Shown here: piece by piece, positions 1-7,103 of the stretch | How the letters are laid out: each line of letters starts with the position of its first letter | Numbering within the stretch: position 1 is the first letter of the stretch | Translations under genes and position numbers: made by a program | The notes under the pieces: generated by a model | Told to the model about the DNA's origin: nothing | What the model saw: only the letters and a program-made list of their open reading frames with translations | The model's database searches: none | NCBI GenBank assembly: GCA_003566335.1 | Contig: PXDR01000632.1 | Location: 1-10,556, forward strand | DNA length: 10,556 bases | Reading direction: 5' to 3' | Source: Cyanobacteria bacterium T3Sed10_344R1 | GTDB lineage: Bacteria; Cyanobacteriota; Cyanobacteriia; Phormidesmidales; Phormidesmidaceae

Positions 1-834
1 AAAACCCGCCTTAATAGCAGAACCAACAGGAATACCTTCAAAAACACCAGAACTACTAAACAAACTATCAGCACCCACAACAAGATAAGCAATATTACCA
101 GCAGGAACATCGCGAGAATCATTGTTCTGCACAAAGACCGTGGCGAGGATGGCCTGCAGCTCAATTTCCAACTCGGTACCGTTGTCAGGGTCTATGAGGG
201 CGGCATAGGGTTCAAAGCCGTTTTTCTCCACGGTCACTTCCCACTGGCCTGAGCCAAACGGTGCGGGCGTTTGTGCAGTGGCATCACGCTGTTCAAGGCT
301 GCCGATCCACTGCGGCGCGCCGACCATCACCGCGCCCTGCCGGCCTGTGCTCAGGAACGAGCGGGTGTGGTCAATGCCCGGCCCGCTGAACCGCACAAAA
401 TATACCCCATACGCCAGGCCCGCCTGTAAAGGCACACGGGAAATGCCTTCGGTCAGGTTTATGCTCCGCGAGGCCACCTGCCGCCCGAGCACATCGTAAA
501 TGCCCACGGTGACCGCGCGCTCGTGCCGGCTGGCTACTTCCACGGTTGCCTGTGAGGAAACCGGGTTCGGGTACAGCGCCGTAATGGCAAAATCGGAAGG
601 GATTTCGTGTCCATTTGGGATATTTACGGATGACCAGTTCAAGACGGCGGTTCCATCGGCGCCGGTCTGGGCTTCGGCCTTGATTTGGCCATCGAGCAAA
701 AGCCGCGCGGTGGCATCGGCAACGGGGGTTTGGTCGTAACTGCTGGTAACGGTCAGGGTTACAGTTACCGATTCCTGGGCCAATGCGTTCGTGCTTAAAA
801 GCAAACTTATGAGCAATAATAAGGTGTATCGCAT
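1..834 (-). CDS. Exported protein with internal T9SS-type-A-like (YPNP) domain, 3' end outside window
   Basis: The reading frame from the ATG at 834-832 stays open for 278 codons to the window edge, so the C-terminus is missing. It begins with a clear signal peptide (MRYTLLLLISLLLSTNALAQ, cut after residue 20). Residues 21-70 look like a beta-rich carboxypeptidase-regulatory-type fold (TVTLTVTSSYDQTPV..A). Residues 83-150 resemble the Por secretion/type IX sorting domain of Bacteroidota: ITALYPNPV (84-92), then VGIYDVLGRQVAS and a YGVYFVRF strand. That domain normally closes a protein; here about 130 further residues follow. I infer a secreted or surface protein from a Bacteroidota/Rhodothermota-like bacterium, function unknown. 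The last 40 codons (bases 1-120) use almost only T-ending codons, unlike the GC-ending codons before them, so a source switch at ~120 is possible. Longer-looking frames on either strand here lack protein-like features and are shadows. Confidence 0.72.
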   Translation of the reverse strand, partial: MRYTLLLLISLLLSTNALAQESVTVTLTVTSSYDQTPVADATARLLLDGQIKAEAQTGADGTAVLNWSSVNIPNGHEIPSDFAITALYPNPVSSQATVEVASRHERAVTVGIYDVLGRQVASRSINLTEGISRVPLQAGLAYGVYFVRFSGPGIDHTRSFLSTGRQGAVMVGAPQWIGSLEQRDATAQTPAPFGSGQWEVTVEKNGFEPYAALIDPDNGTELEIELQAILATVFVQNNDSRDVPAGNIAYLVVGADSLFSSSGVFEGIPVGSAIKAGF

Positions 835-1221
835 AAGAACAATCATTTGTATGTTGGTTGTTCATGGAATTTAATGAAGTAATGGGATTGATGCTAATGG
901 GGATGGGGATTTTGGGCTATTTGTTGGTTTCGGGTTGTTCGGACAGGGGATTCGAGCTTGTCCTGAGCGGAGCGCAGCGTAGACGAAGGGACGCTGCGGG
1001 TTAGCATCTATACTTAAAGAACAGCATAAGCCGCAGCTCCGCTCAGGATGACTATACTTCTAAGCAATTGTTTTTTTATGCTTGAGCTTCGACCTACTCC
1101 GTCACCCTGAGCAAAATGCCGGGCTGGAAAAAAGCCAAGAGCAACCAAATTAATCCGGCATGTAGTCGAACCAGTTGTGGATAGAGGCCAAACCCGTCTA
1201 ATCCACCCCAGACATTATAAT
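835..1221. other. Non-coding interval with dispersed-repeat-like sequence
   Basis: No convincing gene lies between the divergent exported-protein gene and the DUF6088 gene. The first ~50 bases are the leader of the minus-strand gene and include an inverted pair GAACAA/TTGTTC (837-842 and 858-863). From ~950 to ~1115 there are three copies of a CCTGAGC-containing word. Two of them form a perfect 13-bp inverted repeat; the third is GTCACCCTGAGC at 1101-1112. Elements of this kind (variants of 'GTCATCCTGAGCGGAG') are, from memory, common in intergenic DNA of several bacterial groups, including Bacteroidota. I see no tRNA, CRISPR or riboswitch here. Confidence 0.5.
961..1048. repeat. Inverted repeat, 13-bp arms
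   Basis: TCCTGAGCGGAGC at 961-973 is the exact reverse complement of GCTCCGCTCAGGA at 1036-1048. The 62-base spacer also holds GACGCTGCGGG (991-1000 region) facing GCCGCAGC (1030-1037 region), so the structure could extend imperfectly. It could act as a bidirectional transcript-end hairpin or be a degenerate small repeat element; nothing in the sequence decides between them. It has no T-run typical of an intrinsic terminator. Confidence 0.6.
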
Positions 1222-1256
1222 ATTTGTCACAAATTATTACTATATTTGTGACAAAT
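1222..1256 (+). promoter_or_regulatory. Twin palindromic operator and -7 promoter element upstream of DUF6088 gene
   Basis: ATTTGTCACAAAT (1222-1234) and ATTTGTGACAAAT (1244-1256) are exact reverse complements of each other, and each is itself a palindrome (ATTTGT/ACAAAT) around one central base. Their centres are 22 bp apart, two helical turns, so a dimeric regulator could bind both on one face of the DNA. The second overlaps TATATTTG (1241-1248), which fits the Bacteroidota -7 consensus TAnnTTTG. The start codon follows 17 bases later at 1273. This fits autoregulation by the HTH antitoxin-like protein encoded just downstream, as described for AbiEi-type antitoxins; that link is inference. 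Confidence 0.6.
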
Positions 1257-1272
1257 CAACTAATATGATCCC

Positions 1273-1482
1273 ATGCCAAGTGTTGAAAAACAAATAGAAA
1301 AATCAATTAAAAAAAAGCCAAGGGGCTCATTGCTGCTACCTGAAGATTTTTCAGGTTATGGCTCATCAGAAGCCGTACGGCAAGCCCTGGGGCGTTTGGT
1401 GGACAAACAGGTTATCATTCGGGTGGCACAAGGTATTTACGTCAGGCCGGAAATAAGCAAATTGTTAGGGCCGGTAGTGCTG
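1273..1482 (+). CDS. DUF6088 / AbiEi-like winged-helix antitoxin, N-terminal fragment cut at a sequence junction
   Basis: Residues 1-70 from the ATG at 1273 match what I know of the DUF6088 family (type IV toxin-antitoxin AbiEi-like): a lysine-rich first helix (VEKQIEKSIKKK), then GSLLLPEDFSGYGSSEAVRQ, a winged-helix core ending ALGRLVDKQVIIRVAQGIY, and the K.LGPVV segment. Family members run to roughly 200 residues and are usually followed by an AbiEii-type nucleotidyltransferase toxin; both the remainder and any partner are missing. The frame formally stays open to 1791, but beyond ~1482 it is the antisense of the secretion-domain gene on the other strand and is not protein-like. The break is therefore a junction, not a natural C-terminus. 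The promoter with twin operators lies directly upstream. Confidence 0.7.
1464..1482. other. Chimeric junction between Bacteroidota-like and cyanobacterial sequence
   Basis: Both coding frames that converge here are recognisable up to this interval and nonsense beyond it. The plus-strand DUF6088 frame is family-like to about codon 70 (base 1482). The minus-strand secretion domain is family-like from 1943 down to about 1464. The 19 bases can be read plausibly by either family (GPVVL one way, TTGPN the other), suggesting a short shared word at the join. HIP1 octamers occur only to the right of it. Confidence 0.75.
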
Positions 1483-1943
1483 AACCAATCTGAGCCAAAG
1501 CCTACGCTGTCAGCCGTGGTTGCAGTAAAGGCTGCGGGCAGGTCAAGTCGAGCATTGGGGCCAAACAGAATCCCGGCGGGGTTGATTAGATACAGGTTGG
1601 CGTTGGCCCCCGTCACCTGGAGGGTGCCATCAATCAACGAGGCATCACCTCCGGTAATTCGGCCCAGGATGTTCTGTACAGCTGGGTCGGCGATGAAGTT
1701 GGCCCACTCTCCAGCACTGAGGCCAAACTGCTCAAAGCTGTGGAACAGGTTGCCGCCATCCGCAGAGGTGCTGCCGCCAGTGATCTGGTAGCCCGCTCCC
1801 GAGGGGGTGACTTGGGTACCGCTGCCGCTGGGGGTGATGGATTGAGCTGAGGCTGGTTGGAGCCTCAATAAGCTCAGGGGAATTGCCAGGGCTGCGATCG
1901 CAGCCAAGCTCGCGCGACCTGCCGTTTCGGGATATTTAGCCAT
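1464..1943 (-). CDS. Filamentous haemagglutinin N-terminal (two-partner secretion) domain protein, truncated at junction
   Basis: From the ATG at 1943-1941, preceded by a good SD (AGGGGAGG at 1960-1953, 9-base spacing), the protein has a signal peptide with positive start and hydrophobic core (SLAAIAALAIPLSLL), cleaved near PASAQ, residues 30-34. Residues ~35-160 are the TPS domain of FhaB-like exoproteins: GGNLFHSFEQFGLSAGEWANF, a NILGRITGG segment, YLINPAGILFGPNARLD (the NPNG-like signature) and FTATTADSVGFG. Such proteins are threaded to the surface by an Omp85-like TpsB channel. Cyanobacterial members usually continue for many hundreds of residues after this domain; here only ~160 codons survive before the frame enters foreign sequence (formal stop at 1437). 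It follows gcvP on the same strand with a 111-base gap and is probably a separate transcript. Confidence 0.8.
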
Positions 1944-2036
1944 TTATCAGCGCCTCCCCTGGAGCCCAAGACCAGGATTCTAGAGCGTTAACCGATCTTT
2001 CCTCGTCAAGTTTTGCCCCAAATCCGGCAGAAAAGC

Positions 2037-2050
2037 CAGTGGTTTCACTG
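2037..2050 (-). terminator. Possible weak intrinsic terminator after gcvP
   Basis: Four bases past the gcvP stop codon, the minus strand reads CAGTG-AAAC-CACTG (5-bp stem, 4-base loop) followed by GCTTTT. An overlapping alternative hairpin is GTTTC-AGT-GAAAC (2054-2042). The stem is short and the U-run has only four residues, so efficiency is doubtful. Confidence 0.3.
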
Positions 2051-2054
2051 AAAC

Positions 2055-5000
2055 TTATTGTTCGATATACGCTTCCATCGGCGGACAGGCGCAGACCAAG
2101 TTGCGATCGCCATAGGCTTGATCCACCCGATTGACCGCAGGCCAGAACTTGTGAGTTCGGCACCAGTCTGTCGGAAACACTGCCTGCTGTCGAGAATAGG
2201 GTCGATCCCACGTTTCACTTACCAAATCTGCTGCCGTGTGTGGGGCGTGCTTCAGCACATTATTTTCCTGGTCAACCGCCCCAGACTCGATCTCCCGAAT
2301 TTCCTGACGAATCGCAATCATCGCTTCACAGAACCGATCCAACTCCGCCAGGGACTCACTTTCAGTCGGTTCCACCATCAGCGTGCCCGCCACCGGCCAA
2401 GACATGGTCGGCGGGTGGAAGCCATAGTCAATCAACCGCTTCGCCACATCCTCTACCGTGATCCCAGCGGTTTTGCGGAAGTTGCGCAGGTCAATGATGC
2501 ACTCATGGGCCACCAGCCCCTGCTGCCCGGTATAGAGAATGTCGTAGTCCTGGCGCAGCCGATGGGCAATGTAGTTGGCGTTCAAAATCGCTACTTCCGT
2601 GGCCCGCTGTAGCCCCGTCGGCCCCATCAAGGCAATATACATCCAGGAAATCGGCAAAATGCTGGCACTGCCCCAAGGAGCCGCAGTTACCGGGCCAATT
2701 CCTTGAACTCCGCTACCGTTATCGGCCAGGGGATGTCCCGGCAAAAAAGGGACAAGATGGGCCTTGACGCCGATGGGGCCAACCCCAGGGCCACCGCCAC
2801 CGTGGGGAATACAGAAAGTCTTGTGCAGGTTGAGGTGGCAGACATCGGCCCCAAACTCCGCTGGACGACAGAGCCCCACCTGGGCATTCATGTTGGCCCC
2901 ATCCATATACACCTGGCCGCCGTGGCGATGGATGATGTCGCAGACTTGTTTAATCCCCACCTCGAACACCCCGTGGGTCGAAGGGTAAGTGACCATCAGT
3001 GCCGCCAGCTGATCCCGATGTTTTTCAGCCTTGGCAGTGAGGTCATCCAGGTCAATATTGCCCTCGCGATCGCAGGCGACCGCCACCACCTTCATCCCGG
3101 CCATCACGGCACTGGCTGGGTTAGTGCCATGGGCCGACTCAGGGATCAGGCAGACCCGTCGGTGGCTTTCCCCCTGAGCCTGGTGATACTGCCGAATTAC
3201 CAGCAGTCCTGTGTATTCCCCTTGAGATCCGGCATTGGGCTGGAGGGAAATGCCGTCAAATCCAGTGATCTCCCCCAACCAATCTGCTAACTGCTGGAAT
3301 AGCACCTGGTAGCCCTGGGCTTGGTCAACCGGGGCAAAGGGGTGAATTTGGCTGAATTCTGGCCAGCTGACGGGCAGCATCTCTGCCGTTGCATTCAGCT
3401 TCATCGTGCAAGATCCCAGGGGAATCATGGCCGTGGTCAACGAGAGATCCTTGCCCTGGAGATGGTGCAGGTAGCGCAGCAGCGAGGTCTCGGAGTGATG
3501 GCTGTTAAAGACCGGGTGCGTGAGGTAAGGGGAGGTGCGCTGGAGGTTCCCTAACGTCTCCAGACTGGCGTTAGGGGACTGGGACTGAACCTGCTCCCCG
3601 TCGCCCAAACAAGCCTGGGGATCAAAGTCAGGGTCTGCCGCAAAAAGAGTCAGCAGTTCCGCTACATCGGCCATCGTCGTGGTCTCATCCAGGCTGATGC
3701 CTAGGGTCTGGGCGTCAATTCGCCGCAGGTTGATCTGTCGCCGCAGCCCCCGCTGCTGAATGCTGTCTGCTGCATCGCTCACCGGAATGCGCAGGGTGTC
3801 GAAATAGTGGGGGTGACTCGGTGGGTAGCCGAGTTTCCTTAAGCCGTGGGCCAGGGCTGAGGTCAACCGATGAATCCGGCTGGCAATCTGCCGCAACCCC
3901 TGGGGGCCGTGATAAACCGCATAGGTGCTAGCCATCACGGCTAGCAGCACTTGGGCGGTGCAGATGTTGCTGGTGGCCGCATCCCGGCGGATGTGTTGCT
4001 CTCGGGTTTGTAGGGCCAGTCTGAGGGCTGGTTGACCATGGCTGTCTTGGGACAGGCCCACCAGTCGCCCCGGCAGCTTTCGGGTATAGGCGCTGCGGGT
4101 GGCGAAATAGGCGGCATGGGGGCCACCATACCCCAGGGGCACGCCAAACCGCTGGGTGTTGCCCACGGCAATATCGGCCCCCAGTTCGCCAGGCGGAGTT
4201 AGCAGGGGGAGGCTGAGTAAATCTGCCGCCATGGTGACCAAGGCTCCCACCTGATGGGCTTGGTCGATGATGGGCCGGTAGTCGTACACTGCGCCGTCGC
4301 TGGCTGGATATTGCAGCAGCAGGCCGAAGATTGAGTCATCAAGCTGGGCTTGGCGGTGATCGCCCATGACGATCTCGATGCCCAAGGGCTCGGCGCGGGT
4401 TTGCAGTACAGCTAGGGTCTGGGGGTGGCAGTCTTGAGACACCCAGAACCGCCGCCGTTTTTTGGCCTGGCCCAAGCTCAGGGTCATAGCTTCAGCAGCA
4501 GCGGTGGCTTCATCCAGCAGAGAGGCATTGGCGATGTCAAGACCGGTAAGGTCAGACACCAGGGTTTGAAAGTTTAGCAGCGCTTCTAGGCGGCCTTGGG
4601 CGATCTCGGGTTGATAGGGGGTGTACTGGGTATACCAACCTGGATTCTCTAAGATGTTGCGCTGAATCACCGGGGGGGTGATGCAGTTGGCGTATCCCAG
4701 CCCCAGGTAGGAGCGGTAAACCTGGTTTTGCTGGGCAATTTGCCGAAGACTGGCTAGGGCGGCTAGCTCATCCTGACCGGCAGGCAGCTTGAGGGGTTGC
4801 CCCAGCCGAATAGGCTGGGGCACAGCAGCGGCCATCAGGTCAGCTAGGCTCTCATAGCCTAGGGTTGACAGCATGGACTGGCACGCCTGGAGCGTGGGGC
4901 CAATGTGGCGCTGGACAAAGGCACTGGTCGCAGCAGGCTGGGGCGCTGGAGCGCTTGAAGGGGGGGGCATCCAGGCTGCTGCTGTAGAAGAAGAAGGTGC

Positions 5001-5069
5001 GATCGCAGTTGATGCCGCATCAGCCTGAGCAGTGGGCCAAGTGGATCTGCCGTCCGGGAGAGTTCCCAT
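2055..5069 (-). CDS. gcvP: Glycine dehydrogenase (decarboxylating), P-protein of the glycine cleavage system
   Basis: PLP enzyme that decarboxylates glycine and transfers the aminomethyl group to the lipoyl arm of H-protein; with T- and L-proteins this yields CO2, NH4+, methylene-THF and NADH. In cyanobacteria it serves photorespiratory glycine and one-carbon supply, in the cytosol. The 1004 residues hold two homologous halves: an N-terminal half from the FVQRHIGP motif (~residue 52) to ~490, and a catalytic C-terminal half starting near TSPYLTHPVFN with the PLP-lysine motif NLHKTFCIPHGGGGPGVGP (Lys750). The full-length form of about 950-1000 aa is the fused type, not the split gcvPA/gcvPB. 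Residues 1-50 are an Ala/Pro/Ser-rich extension of low complexity, so translation could instead begin at Met34; no clear SD supports either start. Nothing in the 124 bases upstream resembles a tandem glycine riboswitch. gcvH and gcvT are not in the window. Confidence 0.97.
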   Translation of the reverse strand: MGTLPDGRSTWPTAQADAASTAIAPSSSTAAAWMPPPSSAPAPQPAATSAFVQRHIGPTLQACQSMLSTLGYESLADLMAAAVPQPIRLGQPLKLPAGQDELAALASLRQIAQQNQVYRSYLGLGYANCITPPVIQRNILENPGWYTQYTPYQPEIAQGRLEALLNFQTLVSDLTGLDIANASLLDEATAAAEAMTLSLGQAKKRRRFWVSQDCHPQTLAVLQTRAEPLGIEIVMGDHRQAQLDDSIFGLLLQYPASDGAVYDYRPIIDQAHQVGALVTMAADLLSLPLLTPPGELGADIAVGNTQRFGVPLGYGGPHAAYFATRSAYTRKLPGRLVGLSQDSHGQPALRLALQTREQHIRRDAATSNICTAQVLLAVMASTYAVYHGPQGLRQIASRIHRLTSALAHGLRKLGYPPSHPHYFDTLRIPVSDAADSIQQRGLRRQINLRRIDAQTLGISLDETTTMADVAELLTLFAADPDFDPQACLGDGEQVQSQSPNASLETLGNLQRTSPYLTHPVFNSHHSETSLLRYLHHLQGKDLSLTTAMIPLGSCTMKLNATAEMLPVSWPEFSQIHPFAPVDQAQGYQVLFQQLADWLGEITGFDGISLQPNAGSQGEYTGLLVIRQYHQAQGESHRRVCLIPESAHGTNPASAVMAGMKVVAVACDREGNIDLDDLTAKAEKHRDQLAALMVTYPSTHGVFEVGIKQVCDIIHRHGGQVYMDGANMNAQVGLCRPAEFGADVCHLNLHKTFCIPHGGGGPGVGPIGVKAHLVPFLPGHPLADNGSGVQGIGPVTAAPWGSASILPISWMYIALMGPTGLQRATEVAILNANYIAHRLRQDYDILYTGQQGLVAHECIIDLRNFRKTAGITVEDVAKRLIDYGFHPPTMSWPVAGTLMVEPTESESLAELDRFCEAMIAIRQEIREIESGAVDQENNVLKHAPHTAADLVSETWDRPYSRQQAVFPTDWCRTHKFWPAVNRVDQAYGDRNLVCACPPMEAYIEQ

Positions 5070-5193
5070 AATGTTGTGAATAGAGGCGCAGTAGGGCTAG
5101 GACAAAAGAACGGGATCAAGCGAAAAGTGCTGCCCCGCTCCTGTCTATTCTGACGGAATCCCTAAAATGGCGCAGATCGTGATGAACTTTGGC

Positions 5194-6054
5194 CTAGGGA
5201 ATTTGAGTTAGGCGAGTTCCAGGGGCCAGAAAAGCTTGGTTAGCTTGTTCGGGGGGAAAGGTCACCTCTGCCACGGTTCCAGGATCTCCCAAAGGGGTTG
5301 CCTGTTCGCCGTTATAGGTGACCACGACGCCCCCGGCGTTCCCGGCGCGCAGCACTACGCTCTCATCAGCTGCCCAGGTGCGAGCGTCGCCCTGCTGCAA
5401 CATGCCTTCAAACTCCATCTGACCATCCACCATCACCCGCATCCAGGATTGGGATGTCAGTAGGATCTCTACTTCAATCGGTCGCTCTTGACCCGTGCTG
5501 TCTTGTTCCAACGAGGTGATCACATCCCCCTGGGTGGGCGGCGATCCGGTGGTCTCTTCCTCACCACCAGACTGCTCTAGGGGGTTGAGGGGCGGTAGAG
5601 TCGCCGCATCTGGGGCCGTCTGCCGCAACACGTGGGATAGACCGCTGACTGCTGCCACCATCACCAGCAGATACAGGGCATAGAGATGCAGGGGCCGCAG
5701 TTGGGCGGCTGGGTTATCGCGCCAAGACTGGGATTTGTCTTCGACACTGCGGTGGGTGAAAAATTGAATAGCCAGGGCTTCCCCATCAATATCCAAGGCA
5801 TCGCCGTAGCGTTTGATGATGCCCCGCACATAGATCGGTTCTGGCAGGTTCTCTAAATCTGCACTCTCAATCGAGGCCAGCAAGCTAGCCCGAATCATGG
5901 TTTTATTGGCTACGTCTTCTAACAGAACGCCGCTGGCTTGGCGGGTCTGTTGTAAGGTTGCGCCAATAGCCGCCAACTGTTCTCGCTGAAGTTGGACTAA
6001 ATCGCGAGCGCCCCGCTTTTTTTTGTTGCTCAATCGAATAGAGAACTTTTTCAT
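5194..6054 (-). CDS. RodZ-like membrane protein with cytoplasmic HTH and DUF4115 C-terminal domain
   Basis: Using the ATG at 6054-6052 the protein has 286 residues. Residues ~1-18 are strongly basic (KKK.. and RGAR). Residues ~28-100 form a RodZ-type HTH_25 domain (LAAIGATLQQTRQASGVLLE, then LLASIESADLENLPEPIYVR and GIIKRYGDALDID). A single membrane segment covers ~121-143 (PLHLYALYLLVMVAAVSGLS), followed by an acidic, Ser/Pro-rich linker (~150-190). Residues ~191-268 form a beta-rich DUF4115 domain (IEVEILLTSQSWMRVMVDG, then EFEGMLQQGD). RodZ anchors MreB to the membrane in rod-shaped cells; cyanobacterial homologues have the same layout but are less studied. The frame opens further to a TTG at 6078, but that has no SD and I prefer the ATG. 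It lies 98 bases from the gcvP start region and ~120 bases below the pseudouridine synthase, same strand. Confidence 0.85.
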   Translation of the reverse strand: MKKFSIRLSNKKKRGARDLVQLQREQLAAIGATLQQTRQASGVLLEDVANKTMIRASLLASIESADLENLPEPIYVRGIIKRYGDALDIDGEALAIQFFTHRSVEDKSQSWRDNPAAQLRPLHLYALYLLVMVAAVSGLSHVLRQTAPDAATLPPLNPLEQSGGEEETTGSPPTQGDVITSLEQDSTGQERPIEVEILLTSQSWMRVMVDGQMEFEGMLQQGDARTWAADESVVLRAGNAGGVVVTYNGEQATPLGDPGTVAEVTFPPEQANQAFLAPGTRLTQIP

Positions 6055-6177
6055 ATAAACCGGAACCACACCACACAATTTAGACAGGAAAGCGTAAAAC
6101 GGATAGCCTGGCGGCGGACAACTTGCGGTAAGCCAGGGCAGGCTTAGACCCTTAGGCCAGACTTAATCATTCATTAG

Positions 6178-6933
6178 TCAGGGCGGCGCAACCTGGGCAA
6201 TTGCGGTGAACTGCTTCAGTTGATTGACTTCAGCTGAGGTGAGGGCACGGTGTTGCCCTGGGGACAAACTGCCGAGGGTGATTGGGCCAATGGCGGTGCG
6301 GTGAAGCGATTGAACTGGGTGCCCTAACTGTTCTGCAACCCGGCGAATTTGGCGATTTCGGCCTTCTTCTAACACAATCTGAAGCTGGGTTGATCTCGGG
6401 GAGCTATTGGCTTGAACCGTGACTTGACAGGGCAGAGTTTTTCGACCTGATAGGACTATACCTTGACGCCATTGACGTAAGCTAGCGTGGCTAGGTTGCC
6501 CTTTGACCACAACTTGATACGTCTTGGGTACGTGATAACGGGGATGGGTGAGGGCACAGGTCAACTGACCATCATTGGTAATCAGCAGTGCCCCAGTGGA
6601 TTCTGCATCGAGGCGACCGACCGGATGGAGCCCTTGGCCCTGTTGCAGAGCACGGGGCAGTAGATCAATCACCGTCGGTCGATTTCGAGGATCTTTGCAG
6701 GTGGACAGCACGTTAAGGGGTTTGTGGAGTAGTAAGTAGTGGGTCTGAGGGCGCTGACTGGGGCTTAAGGGCTGGCCGTTAACCCAAATGGTGTCGGCGT
6801 GGGGGTCGGCTTTGTCGCCAAGCTGTGCGATCGCACCATTAATTTGCACTTGACCGGCTTGAATCATGACCTCAGCCTCTCGCCGAGAGGCGATACCCCA
6901 CTGGGACAAAATCTTTTGCAGCCGTTCAGCCAT
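6178..6933 (-). CDS. RsuA/RluB/RluE-family rRNA pseudouridine synthase
   Basis: Converts specific uridines in ribosomal RNA to pseudouridine. The 251-residue protein has an N-terminal S4 RNA-binding domain (residues 2-50: ERLQKILSQWGIASRREAE, then GQVQINGAIA..GDKADP). It is followed by the catalytic domain, with the signature GRLDAESTGALLITNDGQL, whose Asp109 is the expected nucleophile. The conserved DPRNRPTVIDLLP, HPRYHVPKTYQV and EGRNRQIRR motifs are all present. The usual KPxG motif reads KPLN (71-74), with Asn in place of Gly. Length is normal for the group. The sequence does not tell whether the target is 23S (RluB-like) or 16S (RsuA-like) rRNA. It starts at the ATG 6933-6931; no close SD is obvious. 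The gene stands alone, with 99-170-base gaps on each side. Confidence 0.93.
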   Translation of the reverse strand: MAERLQKILSQWGIASRREAEVMIQAGQVQINGAIAQLGDKADPHADTIWVNGQPLSPSQRPQTHYLLLHKPLNVLSTCKDPRNRPTVIDLLPRALQQGQGLHPVGRLDAESTGALLITNDGQLTCALTHPRYHVPKTYQVVVKGQPSHASLRQWRQGIVLSGRKTLPCQVTVQANSSPRSTQLQIVLEEGRNRQIRRVAEQLGHPVQSLHRTAIGPITLGSLSPGQHRALTSAEVNQLKQFTAIAQVAPP

Positions 6934-7103
6934 AATCAGCCTCGTTGATGGATTTGCCTCCGTTAATTTTTGATACGCGATTATTGAAGCAGGTTTCCCC
7001 TAGTTGAGACAAGTGGGGTCAGCCCCCTATGCTGTTTTAGCTCTAGATTGAGATCTTTCTAGCTAGGGCCGCTCCAGAAATTAAGCCAGCCAGCCCTGGC
7101 TGA

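Noticed and set aside
371..865. Minus-strand open frame of 164 codons (MNNQHTNDCS...)
   Set aside because: It is out of frame with the signal-peptide-bearing protein starting at 834, which has recognisable domains and runs to the window edge; this one has Arg/Pro/His-rich shadow composition.
1483..1791. C-terminal continuation of the DUF6088 frame
   Set aside because: It is the antisense of the haemagglutinin-type secretion domain and shows no similarity to the antitoxin family.
1936..2211. Minus-strand open frame of 91 codons between gcvP and the secretion-domain gene
   Set aside because: It overlaps the gcvP C-terminus in another frame and has no family features.
5070..5193. Glycine riboswitch upstream of gcvP
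   Set aside because: The interval is 124 bases and I could not find the paired glycine-aptamer core motifs.
6055..6078. TTG start giving eight more residues on the RodZ-like protein
   Set aside because: No SD precedes it and the ATG at 6054 begins the typical basic N-terminus.
7087..7102. Hairpin CAGCCA-GCCC-TGGCTG next to the kinase stop codon as terminator
   Set aside because: It partly precedes the end of a useful U-run: only TTAATTT follows, and the stem is 6 bp; too weak to call.
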